Assembly: GCF_016862915.1 (NCBI RefSeq)
Contig: NZ_BONW01000041.1
Location: forward strand, 124,001-188,000
DNA: 64,000 nt
Direction: 5' to 3'
DNA from: Plantactinospora endophytica
GTDB taxonomy: Bacteria > Actinomycetota > Actinomycetes > Mycobacteriales > Micromonosporaceae
Shown here: positions 45,489 to 54,536 of the stretch, one piece after another
Position numbering within the stretch: the first letter of the stretch is position 1
How the letters are laid out: each line of letters opens with the position of its first letter
Notes under the pieces: generated by a model
Databases searched by the model: none
What the model saw: the letters and a program-made list of their open reading frames with translations, nothing else
What the model was told of the DNA's origin: nothing
Translations under genes and position numbers: made by a program

Positions 45489-45529
45489 CCGGATTCCGGC
45501 GGCCGAGGCGGCCTGGCCGGTTCCGCGCC
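45474..45529. repeat. 28-bp tandem duplication covering the HNH gene 3' end
   Basis: Two 28-bp units. The first contains the last codons and TGA of the HNH gene; the second matches it at 18 of the first 19 positions, with TGA changed to TGG, then diverges. Confidence 0.75.
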
Positions 45530-45602
45530 GAGCGCCTGAGCGCTTGGCCGCCGTCGGCCGGCTCGCCGGTGCGGCTGATCGTGTAGTGGAGACCTGGGAC
45601 GC

Positions 45603-46427
45603 TCATTGCCGGGCCGAGACCAGGGACGCGAAGACGATGACGTTGTCGGCGTACCCGGTGGAGCCGCCCACCCAGCGACCGCCGCAGGTGATCAGCCGGA
45701 GCGACGGCCGGCTGAAGTCGCCGTAGACCCGGTCGACCGGTAACTCCGACTTGTTGAACCGCTTGACGGAGTTGACCTCGAAGACCGCCACCGACCGGTC
45801 CTCCCGGTCGACCTCGATCTTGGCGCCGGGACGCAGCCCGGACAGGTCGTGGAAGACGGCCGGTCCGGTCCGGGTGTCGACGTGACCGACGATCACCGAC
45901 GGGCCGTACTGACCCGGGGTCGGACTCTGCCGGTACCAGCCGGCCTCGTCGCGGCGGTCCGACGCCGGTACCTCGATGGTGCCGTCCGGCGCGACCCCGA
46001 CCGGATGCACCGGCGCGGTCAGGCCGAGCGACCGGATGCCGATCCCGACCGGCGGGCTCGACTCCATGACCGGGAACTTGCGGGGTGGCGCCGGAGCGCC
46101 GAACGGCAGCCCGCTCGGCAGCAGGGTGATTCCGGTGACGCTCTGCACCCCGAAGAGGGTGACCAGCAGGCCCAGCAGGAGGGTGATCACGGGTACCGGA
46201 CCGGGCCGGCGGGACAGCCCGCGCCGGTTCGACCGTCGGGCCGGCCGGGGCGGCGTCGCGTCCAGGGTTCCCGGTGGCGTGCCGTCGGCCGGATCCGGGC
46301 TGGTGATGCTCGCCGCGGTCGCCTGCCGGGCCAGTCGGGCCGTACGGCGTCGCCACCGTCCCGTCCGCGCCCACCACCGGCCCGTCCGGCCCCGCCACGT
46401 GCCACCGGCCGTGGGGAAGCGGAACAT
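45603..46427 (-). CDS. class F sortase
   Basis: 274 residues. A long Arg-rich cytoplasmic leader (1-77) precedes one membrane helix (VITLLLGLLVTLFGVQSV). The sortase domain has His182 in GHVDT, Cys248 in LITCGG and Arg251, with the class F ending GYADNVIVFA. Class F sortases attach or process surface proteins at the actinobacterial cell wall. It follows the small surface-protein gene by 14 bp, so the two form an operon. Confidence 0.93.
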   Translation of the reverse strand: MFRFPTAGGTWRGRTGRWWARTGRWRRRTARLARQATAASITSPDPADGTPPGTLDATPPRPARRSNRRGLSRRPGPVPVITLLLGLLVTLFGVQSVTGITLLPSGLPFGAPAPPRKFPVMESSPPVGIGIRSLGLTAPVHPVGVAPDGTIEVPASDRRDEAGWYRQSPTPGQYGPSVIVGHVDTRTGPAVFHDLSGLRPGAKIEVDREDRSVAVFEVNSVKRFNKSELPVDRVYGDFSRPSLRLITCGGRWVGGSTGYADNVIVFASLVSARQ

Positions 46428-46441
46428 GGTCCGTCCGCAGG

Positions 46442-46966
46442 TCAGCTACTCGGCTCGGTACGTCGTCGACGCCGCCCGGCCAGCCCGAAGCCGATGCCGA
46501 GCGCGACGATGCCGAGGCCGCCGACGACCATCAGCGTCCCGCCCGGGCCGCTGGCCGTACCGCCGCCACCGGTGGCCGGCCCCTGGCTGCCCTGACTCAT
46601 GTTCACCACGGTCAGCGTGGTGGTGGCGTTGTTGCCGTTCTGCTGGCAGGCCAGGTTCACCGCGTACGCGCCCGGGGCCTTGCTGCCCGGGATGGTCACC
46701 GATCCGGTGAGGAAACCGTTGTCGGGTCGGACGATCACCCGGCCGAACGCGTCCGACTGTACGGTTGCCTGCTGGTTGTTCGCGCCGTCGCAACTCGCCC
46801 GGATGTTGACCCGGCTGCCCGCCTGGGCGGTGTTCGGGGTGACCTCGACGAAGGTGTTGGGTCCGGCCCGTACCTCGGCCACGTCTCCCGACAGCGGCCC
46901 GGGGACCACGGCGGCGACGGTGACGCCGGCGGCGATCGTCCGGCCGACGACCTTGGCAGTGAGCAT
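46442..46966 (-). CDS. secreted, membrane-anchored protein paired with sortase
   Basis: 174 residues. A signal peptide (GRTIAAGVTVAAVVPGPLSG) precedes a single Ig-like domain with two Cys (RASCDG, NLACQQN) that may form a disulfide. The C-terminus is a Gly-rich spacer, a hydrophobic helix (TLMVVGGLGIVALGIGFGLA) and RRRRR. No canonical LPxTG is seen; the closest is PATGGGG before the helix. The ATG follows GGGAGG. The operon position suggests it is a substrate or partner of the sortase. Confidence 0.85.
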   Translation of the reverse strand: MLTAKVVGRTIAAGVTVAAVVPGPLSGDVAEVRAGPNTFVEVTPNTAQAGSRVNIRASCDGANNQQATVQSDAFGRVIVRPDNGFLTGSVTIPGSKAPGAYAVNLACQQNGNNATTTLTVVNMSQGSQGPATGGGGTASGPGGTLMVVGGLGIVALGIGFGLAGRRRRRTEPSS

Positions 46967-47114
46967 GACTTCCCTCCCCGGCGGTGCATCCCCTCGGCCG
47001 GGCACACCCCGCGTCGGGGCGCGGTCGGGTGCACGGCCGTCGTCGCTGCGGGTGTTCCCACCGACCCGGCGCACACACGCCCCCGGGTGACCCGTCGAGG
47101 GAAGACTCCCTCGA

Positions 47115-47573
47115 TCAGGCGGGCGGAACCGGCGGGATCGGCAGTACCGGGTGCCAGTCCAGCGGGCTGGACAGCACCATCGTGCTGGACGGCTGCCCGT
47201 ACGGGGCGAGACGGTCGATGACCTGCTCGAACGCCTCGATCGACCCGGCCGCGACCTTGAGCATGCTGCACGCGTCCCCGGTGATCCGGTGGATTTCCAG
47301 GATCTCCGGCCAGTCCGGCACCGCCGGGTCCCGGAGGATGCACCGGGCCCCGTAACAGGACATCCGGATCATCGCCACCACGTTCCGGCCGGCCCGGGCC
47401 AGGTCCACGTGCGCGTGGTACCCGGTCACCACGCCGGACTCCTCCAGCCGGCGGACCCGTTCGGCGACGGCGGGCGGGGAGAGGTGCACCCGGCGGGACA
47501 GTTCGCTGAACGACAGCCGGGCGTCGGCCTGGAGTTCCCGGAGCAGCGCCCAGTCCATCTCATCCATGTTCAC
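47115..47573 (-). CDS. Lrp/AsnC family transcriptional regulator
   Basis: 152 residues. An AsnC-type winged HTH (LLRELQADARLSFSELSRRVHLSPPAVAERVRRLEESG) precedes an effector-binding RAM domain (GDACSMLKVAAGSIEAFEQVIDRL). Such proteins respond to amino acids and often control adjacent genes. It is divergent from kynA across 173 bp, suggesting that it senses tryptophan or a metabolite and regulates kynA-kynU. The start is GTG 47573 or ATG 47567. Confidence 0.94.
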   Translation of the reverse strand: MNMDEMDWALLRELQADARLSFSELSRRVHLSPPAVAERVRRLEESGVVTGYHAHVDLARAGRNVVAMIRMSCYGARCILRDPAVPDWPEILEIHRITGDACSMLKVAAGSIEAFEQVIDRLAPYGQPSSTMVLSSPLDWHPVLPIPPVPPA

Positions 47574-47628
47574 TCACTCCCCGTGACCTGACCGCCAACT
47601 CCGGATCGACCTTTCAAACGTTAAGCCA

Positions 47629-47642
47629 GTTCGACATCGAAC
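47629..47642. promoter_or_regulatory. palindromic candidate operator for Lrp regulator / kyn operon
   Basis: GTTCGA-CA-TCGAAC is a perfect 6-bp inverted repeat in the AT-richer part of the divergent spacer. Its place between an Lrp gene and its probable targets fits an operator; binding is inferred only. Confidence 0.45.
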
Positions 47643-47746
47643 CGCACATCCGGCGGATCTGCGCTCCGACGGCCGTCGGTCCGGCATTCCGTCCAGCCGG
47701 GCGGCGGAGAGATCATGACGGTAGTGCGTCACGGAACGGAGGCAAC

Positions 47747-48649
47747 GTGGAGAGCATCCAGCGGCAGCGGCGACCGGGCCGCCCCCGGGTACGCCCGGCG
47801 AACGCCGCACAGCGGGCCGCCCGCGCGGCGGCCAACGGCGGCGAGCCGACCCTGGAGGCGGCCGGGCGGACGCCGTACGACGCGTACGTGCACGCCAGTA
47901 CGCTGCACCGCCTCCAACAGCCGCTGAGCCGGGATCCCGGCGAGATGTCGTTCCTGATGGTCAGCCAGATCATGGAGCTGTACTTCGGGCTGACCTGCTT
48001 CGAACTGCGCGAGGCGCGGCAGCGGCTGCGCGCCGACGACCTCTGGGGCGCCCTGGCCCCGCTGCACCGGGCCGCCCTGCACCTGGAGGGGCTGAACGCC
48101 GCCTGGCGGGGACTGCGCTGGATGACCCCGGCGGACTTCAACCGGTTCCGCAACCTGCTCGGCGAGGGCTCCGGCTTCCAGTCCGCCATGTACCGGCAGT
48201 TGGAGTTCCTGCTCGGGCTGAAGACCGCGACCCTGGTCCGGCCGTTCCACCGGCAGCCCGAGGTGCACGCCGAACTGGTCGAGACGCTGCACGCGCCGAG
48301 CCTCTGGGACGAGGTGACCGCCCTACTGGCCCGCCGGGGCTTCCCGCTGCCGGACACGCTGCTGCACCGGGACTTCTCCGTCGACGCCGAGCCGAGCGCC
48401 GAGCTGACCGCCGCCTGGGTGGAGATCTACGCCGACACCGGGCCGGACAACCACCTGCGGCAGCTCGGTGAGACCCTGGTCGAGATCGTGGAGCAGTTCG
48501 ACGACTGGCGTGCCCAGCACCTCAAGGCCGTACGCCGGACCATGGGTGCCAAGGTCGGCACCGGCGGATCGGCCGGCGCGGCGTGGCTGCGCCGGAGCAT
48601 GGCCCGGGAGGTCTTCCCCGAGCTGTGGGCCGCCCGGACCGACATGTGA
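47747..48649 (+). CDS. kynA: tryptophan 2,3-dioxygenase
   Basis: 300 residues. Haem dioxygenase signatures: FLMVSQIMELYFGLTCFEL, LRWMTPADFNRFRNLLGEGSGFQS and, near the end, KVGTGGSAGAAWLR. It opens the tryptophan ring to N-formylkynurenine. The first ~35 residues are a basic Ala/Arg leader longer than usual. The GTG follows GGAGG by 4 nt. kynU follows by 91 bp on the same strand. Confidence 0.95.
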   Translation: MESIQRQRRPGRPRVRPANAAQRAARAAANGGEPTLEAAGRTPYDAYVHASTLHRLQQPLSRDPGEMSFLMVSQIMELYFGLTCFELREARQRLRADDLWGALAPLHRAALHLEGLNAAWRGLRWMTPADFNRFRNLLGEGSGFQSAMYRQLEFLLGLKTATLVRPFHRQPEVHAELVETLHAPSLWDEVTALLARRGFPLPDTLLHRDFSVDAEPSAELTAAWVEIYADTGPDNHLRQLGETLVEIVEQFDDWRAQHLKAVRRTMGAKVGTGGSAGAAWLRRSMAREVFPELWAARTDM

Positions 48650-48740
48650 CGGACGGCCTTCCCGGCGGCCCGACCGCCCCGACGACGGAAATCGCCGGCA
48701 CCCCCGGTACGAGCGAGTGACGAGGAAGGACGACGAGCGG

Positions 48741-50021
48741 ATGACCACCCCGGAGCAGGAGGCGGCGGCCCGACAGCGCGACGAGGCCGACCCCGGTCAC
48801 CGGCACCTGTTCCACGTGCCGCCGGCCCAGGGCGGCCGGTACGCCGAGGCCGCGTACCTGGTCGGCAACTCGCTCGGGCTGCAACCCCGGGCCGCCCGGG
48901 CGGACCTCGACGCCGAACTGTCCACCTGGGCCACCCTCGGGGTCTCCGGACACTTCGACGGCGACCGCCCCTGGGTGCCGTCGTACCGGTCGCTGACCGG
49001 GCCGAGCGCGTCGCTGGTCGGCGCACTGCCGGCCGAGACCGTGGTGATGAACTCGCTGACGGTCAACCTGCACCTGCTGATGGTGTCGTTCTACCGGCCC
49101 ACGCCCGGACGCGACCGGATCCTGATCGAGGACGGGGCCTTTCCGTCGGACAGCTACGCGGTCCGCAGCCAGGCCCGGCACCACGGGCTGGACCCGGACG
49201 AGGCCGTCGTCCGGCTGCGTCCCCGGCCCGGCGAGGAGACGCTGCGCACCGAGGACGTGCTCGACTACCTCGACCGGGAGGGTCAGCGGGTCGCGCTGGT
49301 CCTGCTCGGCGGGGTGAACTACCTCACCGGCGAGCTGATGGACATCCCGGAGATCACCCGAGCCGGGCACCGGGCCGGCGCGCTGGTCGGCTGGGACCTC
49401 GCACACGCGGTCGGCAACGTACCGCTGGCGCTGCACGACTGGGATGTGGACTTCGCCGCCTGGTGCACCTACAAATACCTGAACTCCGGGCCGGGTTCGC
49501 TGGCCGGGGCGTTCGTGCACGAGCGGCATCTCGGCGACCCGGCGGTCGACCGGTTCGAGGGGTGGTGGGGCACCGACGAGACGACCCGGTTCGAGATGGC
49601 TCCGGTCTCCCGGCCACCGGCCACCGTGGAAGCCTGGCTGATCTCCAACCCGCCGGTACTGGCGATGGCGCCGATGCGCTCCGCGCTGGAGATCTTCACG
49701 CAGGTGGGGATGCCCGCGCTGCGGGAGCGCAGCGAGCGGTTGACCGGCTATCTCGAAGGACTGGTCGACGAGATCACCCCGAGCCGCCCGCTCACCGTGC
49801 TCACCCCGCGCGAGCCGGCCCGGCGCGGCTGTCAGCTCTCGGTACGGATCGGGCAGGGCGGGGCCGCCGCGCTGACCAAGCGGCTGTCGCACGAGTACGG
49901 AGTGGTCGTCGACGACCGTGAGCCGGACGTGATCCGGCTGGCCCCGGTACCGCTGTACTCGACGTACCACGACTGCTGGCGGGCGGCCGACGCGCTGGCC
50001 CGGCTCGTCGACGAAAGCTGA
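48741..50021 (+). CDS. kynU: kynureninase
   Basis: 426 residues, normal for the family. It is a PLP enzyme with VGNSLGLQPRAARADL, the PLP Lys245 in WCTYKYLNSGPGS, and WWGTDETTRFEM. It cleaves kynurenine to anthranilate and alanine. A formamidase gene (kynB) is not present between kynA and kynU or elsewhere in this window, so that step must be encoded elsewhere or occur by another hydrolase. An in-frame GTG at 48717 is an alternative start. Confidence 0.95.
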   Translation: MTTPEQEAAARQRDEADPGHRHLFHVPPAQGGRYAEAAYLVGNSLGLQPRAARADLDAELSTWATLGVSGHFDGDRPWVPSYRSLTGPSASLVGALPAETVVMNSLTVNLHLLMVSFYRPTPGRDRILIEDGAFPSDSYAVRSQARHHGLDPDEAVVRLRPRPGEETLRTEDVLDYLDREGQRVALVLLGGVNYLTGELMDIPEITRAGHRAGALVGWDLAHAVGNVPLALHDWDVDFAAWCTYKYLNSGPGSLAGAFVHERHLGDPAVDRFEGWWGTDETTRFEMAPVSRPPATVEAWLISNPPVLAMAPMRSALEIFTQVGMPALRERSERLTGYLEGLVDEITPSRPLTVLTPREPARRGCQLSVRIGQGGAAALTKRLSHEYGVVVDDREPDVIRLAPVPLYSTYHDCWRAADALARLVDES

Positions 50022-50206
50022 CCCGGCAGGTGTTCCGGGACCGGTCCCGGGAAGGCGATGCACAGGTCCTTCCCGGGCCGGAACGGCCCCCCGAGAACTG
50101 GTGGGCAGCGGTTTCCGATACCGTGAAGCACGACCGGGTCGGTCGGGTGGACAAGGTCGTCACCTGGTCCGGCCGGGCACGATGATCCCGTTTTCGCCTG
50201 GGGGCG

Positions 50207-50509
50207 TTGAGGTTGTCTGTTTCCGACACGTTGCTGATCTTCGTTGCCATCCCGGCCGCCGCGGTACTGGTGATCACCCTGCTGGCCCGGGCCGGCAAGA
50301 GCGGCCGTAACGCCCGGCGCTACCGCCCGGGGCGGCCCTTCGAGTTCACGCCGGTCTGGTTCCTCTCCTCGCCCGAGCACCTGACCGAGTCCGCCCGGAC
50401 GGCGCTGCCGGCCGGTGCGGAGGCCCGGGAGTTGACCGGCGGCGAGATCGAGACCATCAGCGCGCCGAAGCGCGCGGGCGTGACGGGGGGCGCAAGTGAC
50501 CGCTGGTAA
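50207..50509 (+). CDS. small single-helix membrane protein
   Basis: 100 residues. One N-terminal helix (TLLIFVAIPAAAVLVITLLA), then a basic segment and a ~45-residue cytoplasmic tail (RPFEFTPVWFLSSPEHL). The start is uncertain (TTG 50207 or TTG 50213, both after a GGGGGC). It overlaps the DUF5130-like gene by 14 bp, so the pair is probably one operon. This pairing is typical of actinobacteria; function unknown. Confidence 0.75.
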   Translation: MRLSVSDTLLIFVAIPAAAVLVITLLARAGKSGRNARRYRPGRPFEFTPVWFLSSPEHLTESARTALPAGAEARELTGGEIETISAPKRAGVTGGASDRW

Positions 50510-50939
50510 GAGCGTGGCGACGGCCGAACGGCCGGAGGCCGAGGTCGGGCCGAGCGACACCGCCCGCCCGAACGTGCTCGACGGGCCGTTCACCACCCGT
50601 CAACTGCTGCGGATCGACGAGGCGCTGCGGATCGCCGACGAGTCCACCGGCCTGGTCTTCACCGTCTACGTCGGGCCGCTGACCGAACCGGTCCGGGAGC
50701 ACGCGCAGCGGCTCCACCTGGAGCTGGCCGACCCGGCCCGCGCCGTACTGATCGCGCTGTCGCCGAACCAGCGGGTGCTGGAGGTGGTGACCGGTGCCGA
50801 GGCGCGCAAGCGGCTTCCGGACCGGGACGCCAAGCTGGCCGCACTCTCCATGGTGGCCGCCTTCGGCGGCGGCGACCTGACCGGCGGCATCGTCAGCGGC
50901 CTCGACCAGCTCGCCACCCGGGCCGGCCGGACCGCCTAG
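50496..50939 (+). CDS. DUF5130/TPM-like protein
   Basis: 147 residues. FTTRQLLRIDEALRIADESTGLVFTVYVGPL and VLIALSPNQRVLEVVTGAEARKRLPD match the TPM-like DUF5130 family of actinobacteria. No signal peptide is seen, so it probably lies at the inner membrane face with the small protein before it. GTG after a GGGGGG site. Confidence 0.85.
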   Translation: MTAGKSVATAERPEAEVGPSDTARPNVLDGPFTTRQLLRIDEALRIADESTGLVFTVYVGPLTEPVREHAQRLHLELADPARAVLIALSPNQRVLEVVTGAEARKRLPDRDAKLAALSMVAAFGGGDLTGGIVSGLDQLATRAGRTA

Positions 50940-50998
50940 CCTCTTCGCGCGCCCGTCCGGCCGCCGCTCCCGCCACACAGGTGGGTTCCGGCGGCCGG

Positions 50999-51562
50999 TC
51001 AGGGGAGCCAGGTGCCGGGAGCGACCCGGACCGGGAACGGCACGTCGACCAGCTCCGCCTCGGTCGGCTCGACGCTGTGCAGCAGCTCGTAGTGGCCGGC
51101 CGGGGCACGCAGGTAGAGATGGGCGACCGGTCCCCGGTCGGCCCGCTCGATCCGCCAGTACGACTCGATGCCGGCCTCGGCGTACAGGCCCAGTTTGACG
51201 AACCGGTCGTGCCGGCGGCTGCTCGGCGACTCCACCTCCACCACCAGCGCGACGTCTTCCGGCTCGGCCCACATCGCGTCCTGCGGAGCACTCGGCCGCA
51301 ACACGGTGATGTCCGGAATCGCGTTGCCCCCAGGTACCCGTAGACCGATCTCGCGGATCACCCGCCACTTCGGGGGAACGGCCGCACGTAGGGCGGCGCG
51401 GATCTCGTCGGCCAGCTCGTGATGCTGGAAGTCGGCCGGAGGGGTCACGTGCAGGCTCCCGTCGATGATCTCGTAGCGGTGCCCGTCCGCAGGCAGGGTG
51501 CGCAGATCGTCCTCGGTCCAGCCCTGCTCGGGCGGGCGCCACTCGTAGCGCGGTTGGGCCAT
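50999..51562 (-). CDS. Uma2 family (DUF820) endonuclease-like protein
   Basis: 187 residues. The PD-(D/E)xK-like core is visible: IPDITVLRP, then VALVVEVESPSSRRHDRFVKLGLYAEAGIESYW. These proteins are widespread in actinobacteria and cyanobacteria and are thought to be nucleases of unknown role. Stand-alone here, converging with the DUF5130-like gene and followed upstream by a 200-bp gap to pepN. Confidence 0.9.
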   Translation of the reverse strand: MAQPRYEWRPPEQGWTEDDLRTLPADGHRYEIIDGSLHVTPPADFQHHELADEIRAALRAAVPPKWRVIREIGLRVPGGNAIPDITVLRPSAPQDAMWAEPEDVALVVEVESPSSRRHDRFVKLGLYAEAGIESYWRIERADRGPVAHLYLRAPAGHYELLHSVEPTEAELVDVPFPVRVAPGTWLP

Positions 51563-51762
51563 CTGAATCCACCTCCATCAGGGAGCGTAGCGGCCCGGGC
51601 GGGTCGGCGGCGGACAGCGCGTCCGCACGGCTGCACAGGCCGGCAACCAGGACGCCGGAATCCGGCCGCAGCGGGCGTACCCGATGGGTCTCGGGTGTGG
51701 GAACGACGACGCCGGGCGTCGGAAGAGATCCGGCGCCCGGCGGCGGTGGTGGTCGGTGGGGC

Positions 51763-54324
51763 TCAGCCAGCGGAGGCGGCGTCCTTGGCGCGGGCCTTCA
51801 GCGCCCGCAGCACGCCGTCCCGGCCCTCGGCGACCAGCCGGCGCAGCGGCGCCGGATGCCCCGACTCGGCCAGCCAGGCGTCGGTGGCCCGGATGGTCTC
51901 CTCGCTGATCTGGTACGCCGGGTAGGCGAGTACGACGAACTCCTGCGCCGGCTCGCTGTCCCGGCTCGCCCAGACCTGGCCGGCGACGGCGAAGAACCGC
52001 TCGGCGTACGGGGCGGTCAGCTCGACCTGCGCCGGGTGCTGGAAGCCCTGCAACAGGGCCCGGTGCCGCCAGTTCGGCAGCGCCTCGTCACCGGTCAGGG
52101 TGCGCCACACCGTCTCCTTGTTCTCGGCGGTGGGCACCAGCGCGTGCGCGAGTGCCGCCTCCCGCTCGCCGCTCGACGTCCGGTCGGCGGCCAGCTCCGC
52201 GTCGATCTCGGGGTGGCCCGCCGCGCCGCCCGCGACCAGGGCCCGGAGCACCGTCCAGCGCAGCTCGGTGTCGATGGTCAGCCCGGCCGGCACCTCGGCG
52301 CCGTCCAGCCAGCCCCGGAGCACCGCCAGCTCCTCCTCGCTGCGGGCCGCCGAGGCGTACGTTCGGGCCCAGGCCAGTTGCAGGCCGCTGCCCGGCTCGG
52401 CGGCGCGCAGCGCGGTCGCCGCCGTACGGGCGAACTCGGCCCAACCGGTCGGCGCCCACTCCGGGGCGGCGTACGAGGTGAGCGTGGCGGCGACCTGCCG
52501 CAGAGTCGCGGTGACCAGGTTGATGTCGGTCTCGGCGGGCAGCCCGGCCAGCGCCAGCGCCACGTAGTCCCGGGCGGCGAGTTCGGCGTCCCGGACCATG
52601 TCCCAGGCGGCGGCCCAGCACAGGCCCCGGGCCAGCGACGACTCGAACGCGGCGATGTGCCGCACCACCGTCGCCATCGACCGCTCGTCCAGCCGGAGCT
52701 TGGCGTAGGTCAGGTCGTCGTCGTTGAGCAGCAGCACGTCCGGTGCGGCCACCCCGGCGAGCTGGGCCAGCTCGGTGCGCTCGCCGGCCACGTCGACCTC
52801 GATCCGGTCCCGCCGGACCAGCCGGCCGTCCCGCAGGTCGTAGAGGCCCACCCCGATCCGGTGCGTACGCAGCGTCGGGTGCCCGCTCGGCGCCTCCTGC
52901 CGGACCACCACCGACTCGTACGTCCCGTCCGCGGCGATCGACACCTCCGGGTGCAGCGTGTTGACCTGTGCGGTCTCCAGCCACTCGGCGGCGAACTTGC
53001 GCAGCTCGCGGCCGGAGGCCGCCTCCAGCTCGGTGAGCAGGTCGTCGAAGGTGGCGTTGCTCCAGGCGTACTTGCCGAAGTAGCTGCGCAGGCCCTGGAG
53101 GAACGGTGCCTCGCCGACGTACGCGACGAGCTGCTTGAGCACGCTGGCGCCCTTGGCGTACGTGATGCCGTCGAAGTTGACCTCGACGGCCTCCAGGTCC
53201 GGCATCTCGCAGTAGACCGGGTGGGTGGAGGAGAGCTGGTCCTGCCGGTAGCCCCAGTTCTTCCGGATGGAGAGGAACGTCGTCCAGGCGTCGGAGAACC
53301 GGGTGGCGTTGGTGTTGGCCCAGTGGCTCGCCCACTCGGCGAACGACTCGTTCAACCACAGGTCGTTCCACCAGCGCATGGTCACCAGGTCGCCGAACCA
53401 CATGTGGGCCAGCTCGTGCAGGATCGTGTTCGCCCGCTGCTCGTACTCGAAGTCGGTCTCCTGGGACCGGAACAGGTAGTGCGCCTCGGCGTGCGTGACG
53501 CAGCCGAAGTTCTCCATCGCGCCCGCGTTGAAGTCGGGCACCCACACCTGGTCGTACTTGGGCAGCGGGTAGCGGACGCCGAACTGCTGGTGGAAGAAGT
53601 CGAAGCCCTGGGTGGTGACCAGGTTCAGGTCGTCCGAGTCCAGGTACTGCGCCATGCTGGTCCGGCAGAAGTAGCCGAGGTCGATGCCGTCGTGGGTGTA
53701 CCGCACCTCGTGGTACGGCCCGGCGCAGACCGCCGTGATGTAGGTGCTCATCCGGGCCGACTCCACGAAGTGGATCGTCTTGGTCCCGTCGCCGGCCGGC
53801 TCCTCGGTGCCGACCGGCATGTTGGAGATCACCCGCCAGTGCGCCGGCACGGTGGTGTGCCAGGTGAAGACGCTCTTCAGGTCGGGCTGGTCGAAGCAGG
53901 CGAAGACCCGCTGCGCGTCGGCGGTCTCGAACTGGCTGTAGAGGTAGGTCTCGCCGTCCACCGGGTCGACGCTGCGGTGCAACCCCTGCCCGCTGGACGA
54001 GTAGGAGAAGTCGGCGTCGACGACCAGGGTGTTCTCGGCGGCCAGACCGGTCAGGGTGAGTCCGGCCTCGGCCGACCAGCCGGAGATGTCCACCGGCTCG
54101 CCGTTCAGCGTCGCGGTGCGTACCGAATCGGCGGCCACCTCGATGAAGGTGGTGGCACCAGGCTCGGCGGACCGGAACCGGACCTCGGTCGTCGAACGGA
54201 AGGTACGGCTGGCCGCGCCCTGCCCGGCGGACGACAGGTCGAGGCGGATGTCGTAGCCGGTGACGTCGAGCAGGCGTCCCCGCTCCGTGGCCTCGACCTG
54301 GGTCAGGTTACGCACTCCTGGCAC
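51763..54324 (-). CDS. pepN: aminopeptidase N (M1 family)
   Basis: About 853 residues. It has the exopeptidase motif GAMEN, the zinc site HELAHMWFGD with the downstream Glu in WLNESFAEW, and a complete ERAP1-like C-terminal helical domain. It removes N-terminal residues from peptides in the cytoplasm. The GTG at 54324 is preferred because GGAG lies 6 nt upstream and the protein then begins PGVRNLTQ; an ATG at 54336 is in-frame. Confidence 0.97.
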   Translation of the reverse strand: MPGVRNLTQVEATERGRLLDVTGYDIRLDLSSAGQGAASRTFRSTTEVRFRSAEPGATTFIEVAADSVRTATLNGEPVDISGWSAEAGLTLTGLAAENTLVVDADFSYSSSGQGLHRSVDPVDGETYLYSQFETADAQRVFACFDQPDLKSVFTWHTTVPAHWRVISNMPVGTEEPAGDGTKTIHFVESARMSTYITAVCAGPYHEVRYTHDGIDLGYFCRTSMAQYLDSDDLNLVTTQGFDFFHQQFGVRYPLPKYDQVWVPDFNAGAMENFGCVTHAEAHYLFRSQETDFEYEQRANTILHELAHMWFGDLVTMRWWNDLWLNESFAEWASHWANTNATRFSDAWTTFLSIRKNWGYRQDQLSSTHPVYCEMPDLEAVEVNFDGITYAKGASVLKQLVAYVGEAPFLQGLRSYFGKYAWSNATFDDLLTELEAASGRELRKFAAEWLETAQVNTLHPEVSIAADGTYESVVVRQEAPSGHPTLRTHRIGVGLYDLRDGRLVRRDRIEVDVAGERTELAQLAGVAAPDVLLLNDDDLTYAKLRLDERSMATVVRHIAAFESSLARGLCWAAAWDMVRDAELAARDYVALALAGLPAETDINLVTATLRQVAATLTSYAAPEWAPTGWAEFARTAATALRAAEPGSGLQLAWARTYASAARSEEELAVLRGWLDGAEVPAGLTIDTELRWTVLRALVAGGAAGHPEIDAELAADRTSSGEREAALAHALVPTAENKETVWRTLTGDEALPNWRHRALLQGFQHPAQVELTAPYAERFFAVAGQVWASRDSEPAQEFVVLAYPAYQISEETIRATDAWLAESGHPAPLRRLVAEGRDGVLRALKARAKDAASAG

Positions 54325-54536
54325 GTGAATCTCCATCCGGTCTTCCCGCTGGCTGTCCCCGTTGACAGCGCCGAGCCATCCCCACGGCTCGACGTCGAGT
54401 GTTTCATGCCTGCGGGCATGTCATTGGTGCTCCAGGTCACGGTCTCATCCCGCTGTCGTCGGTGGGTCCCTGGGGTGAAGATCTGTAACGGTGGTCGCCG
54501 ATTTCGGCCTCCCGTGACGACGAAGGGAGCCGCGCC

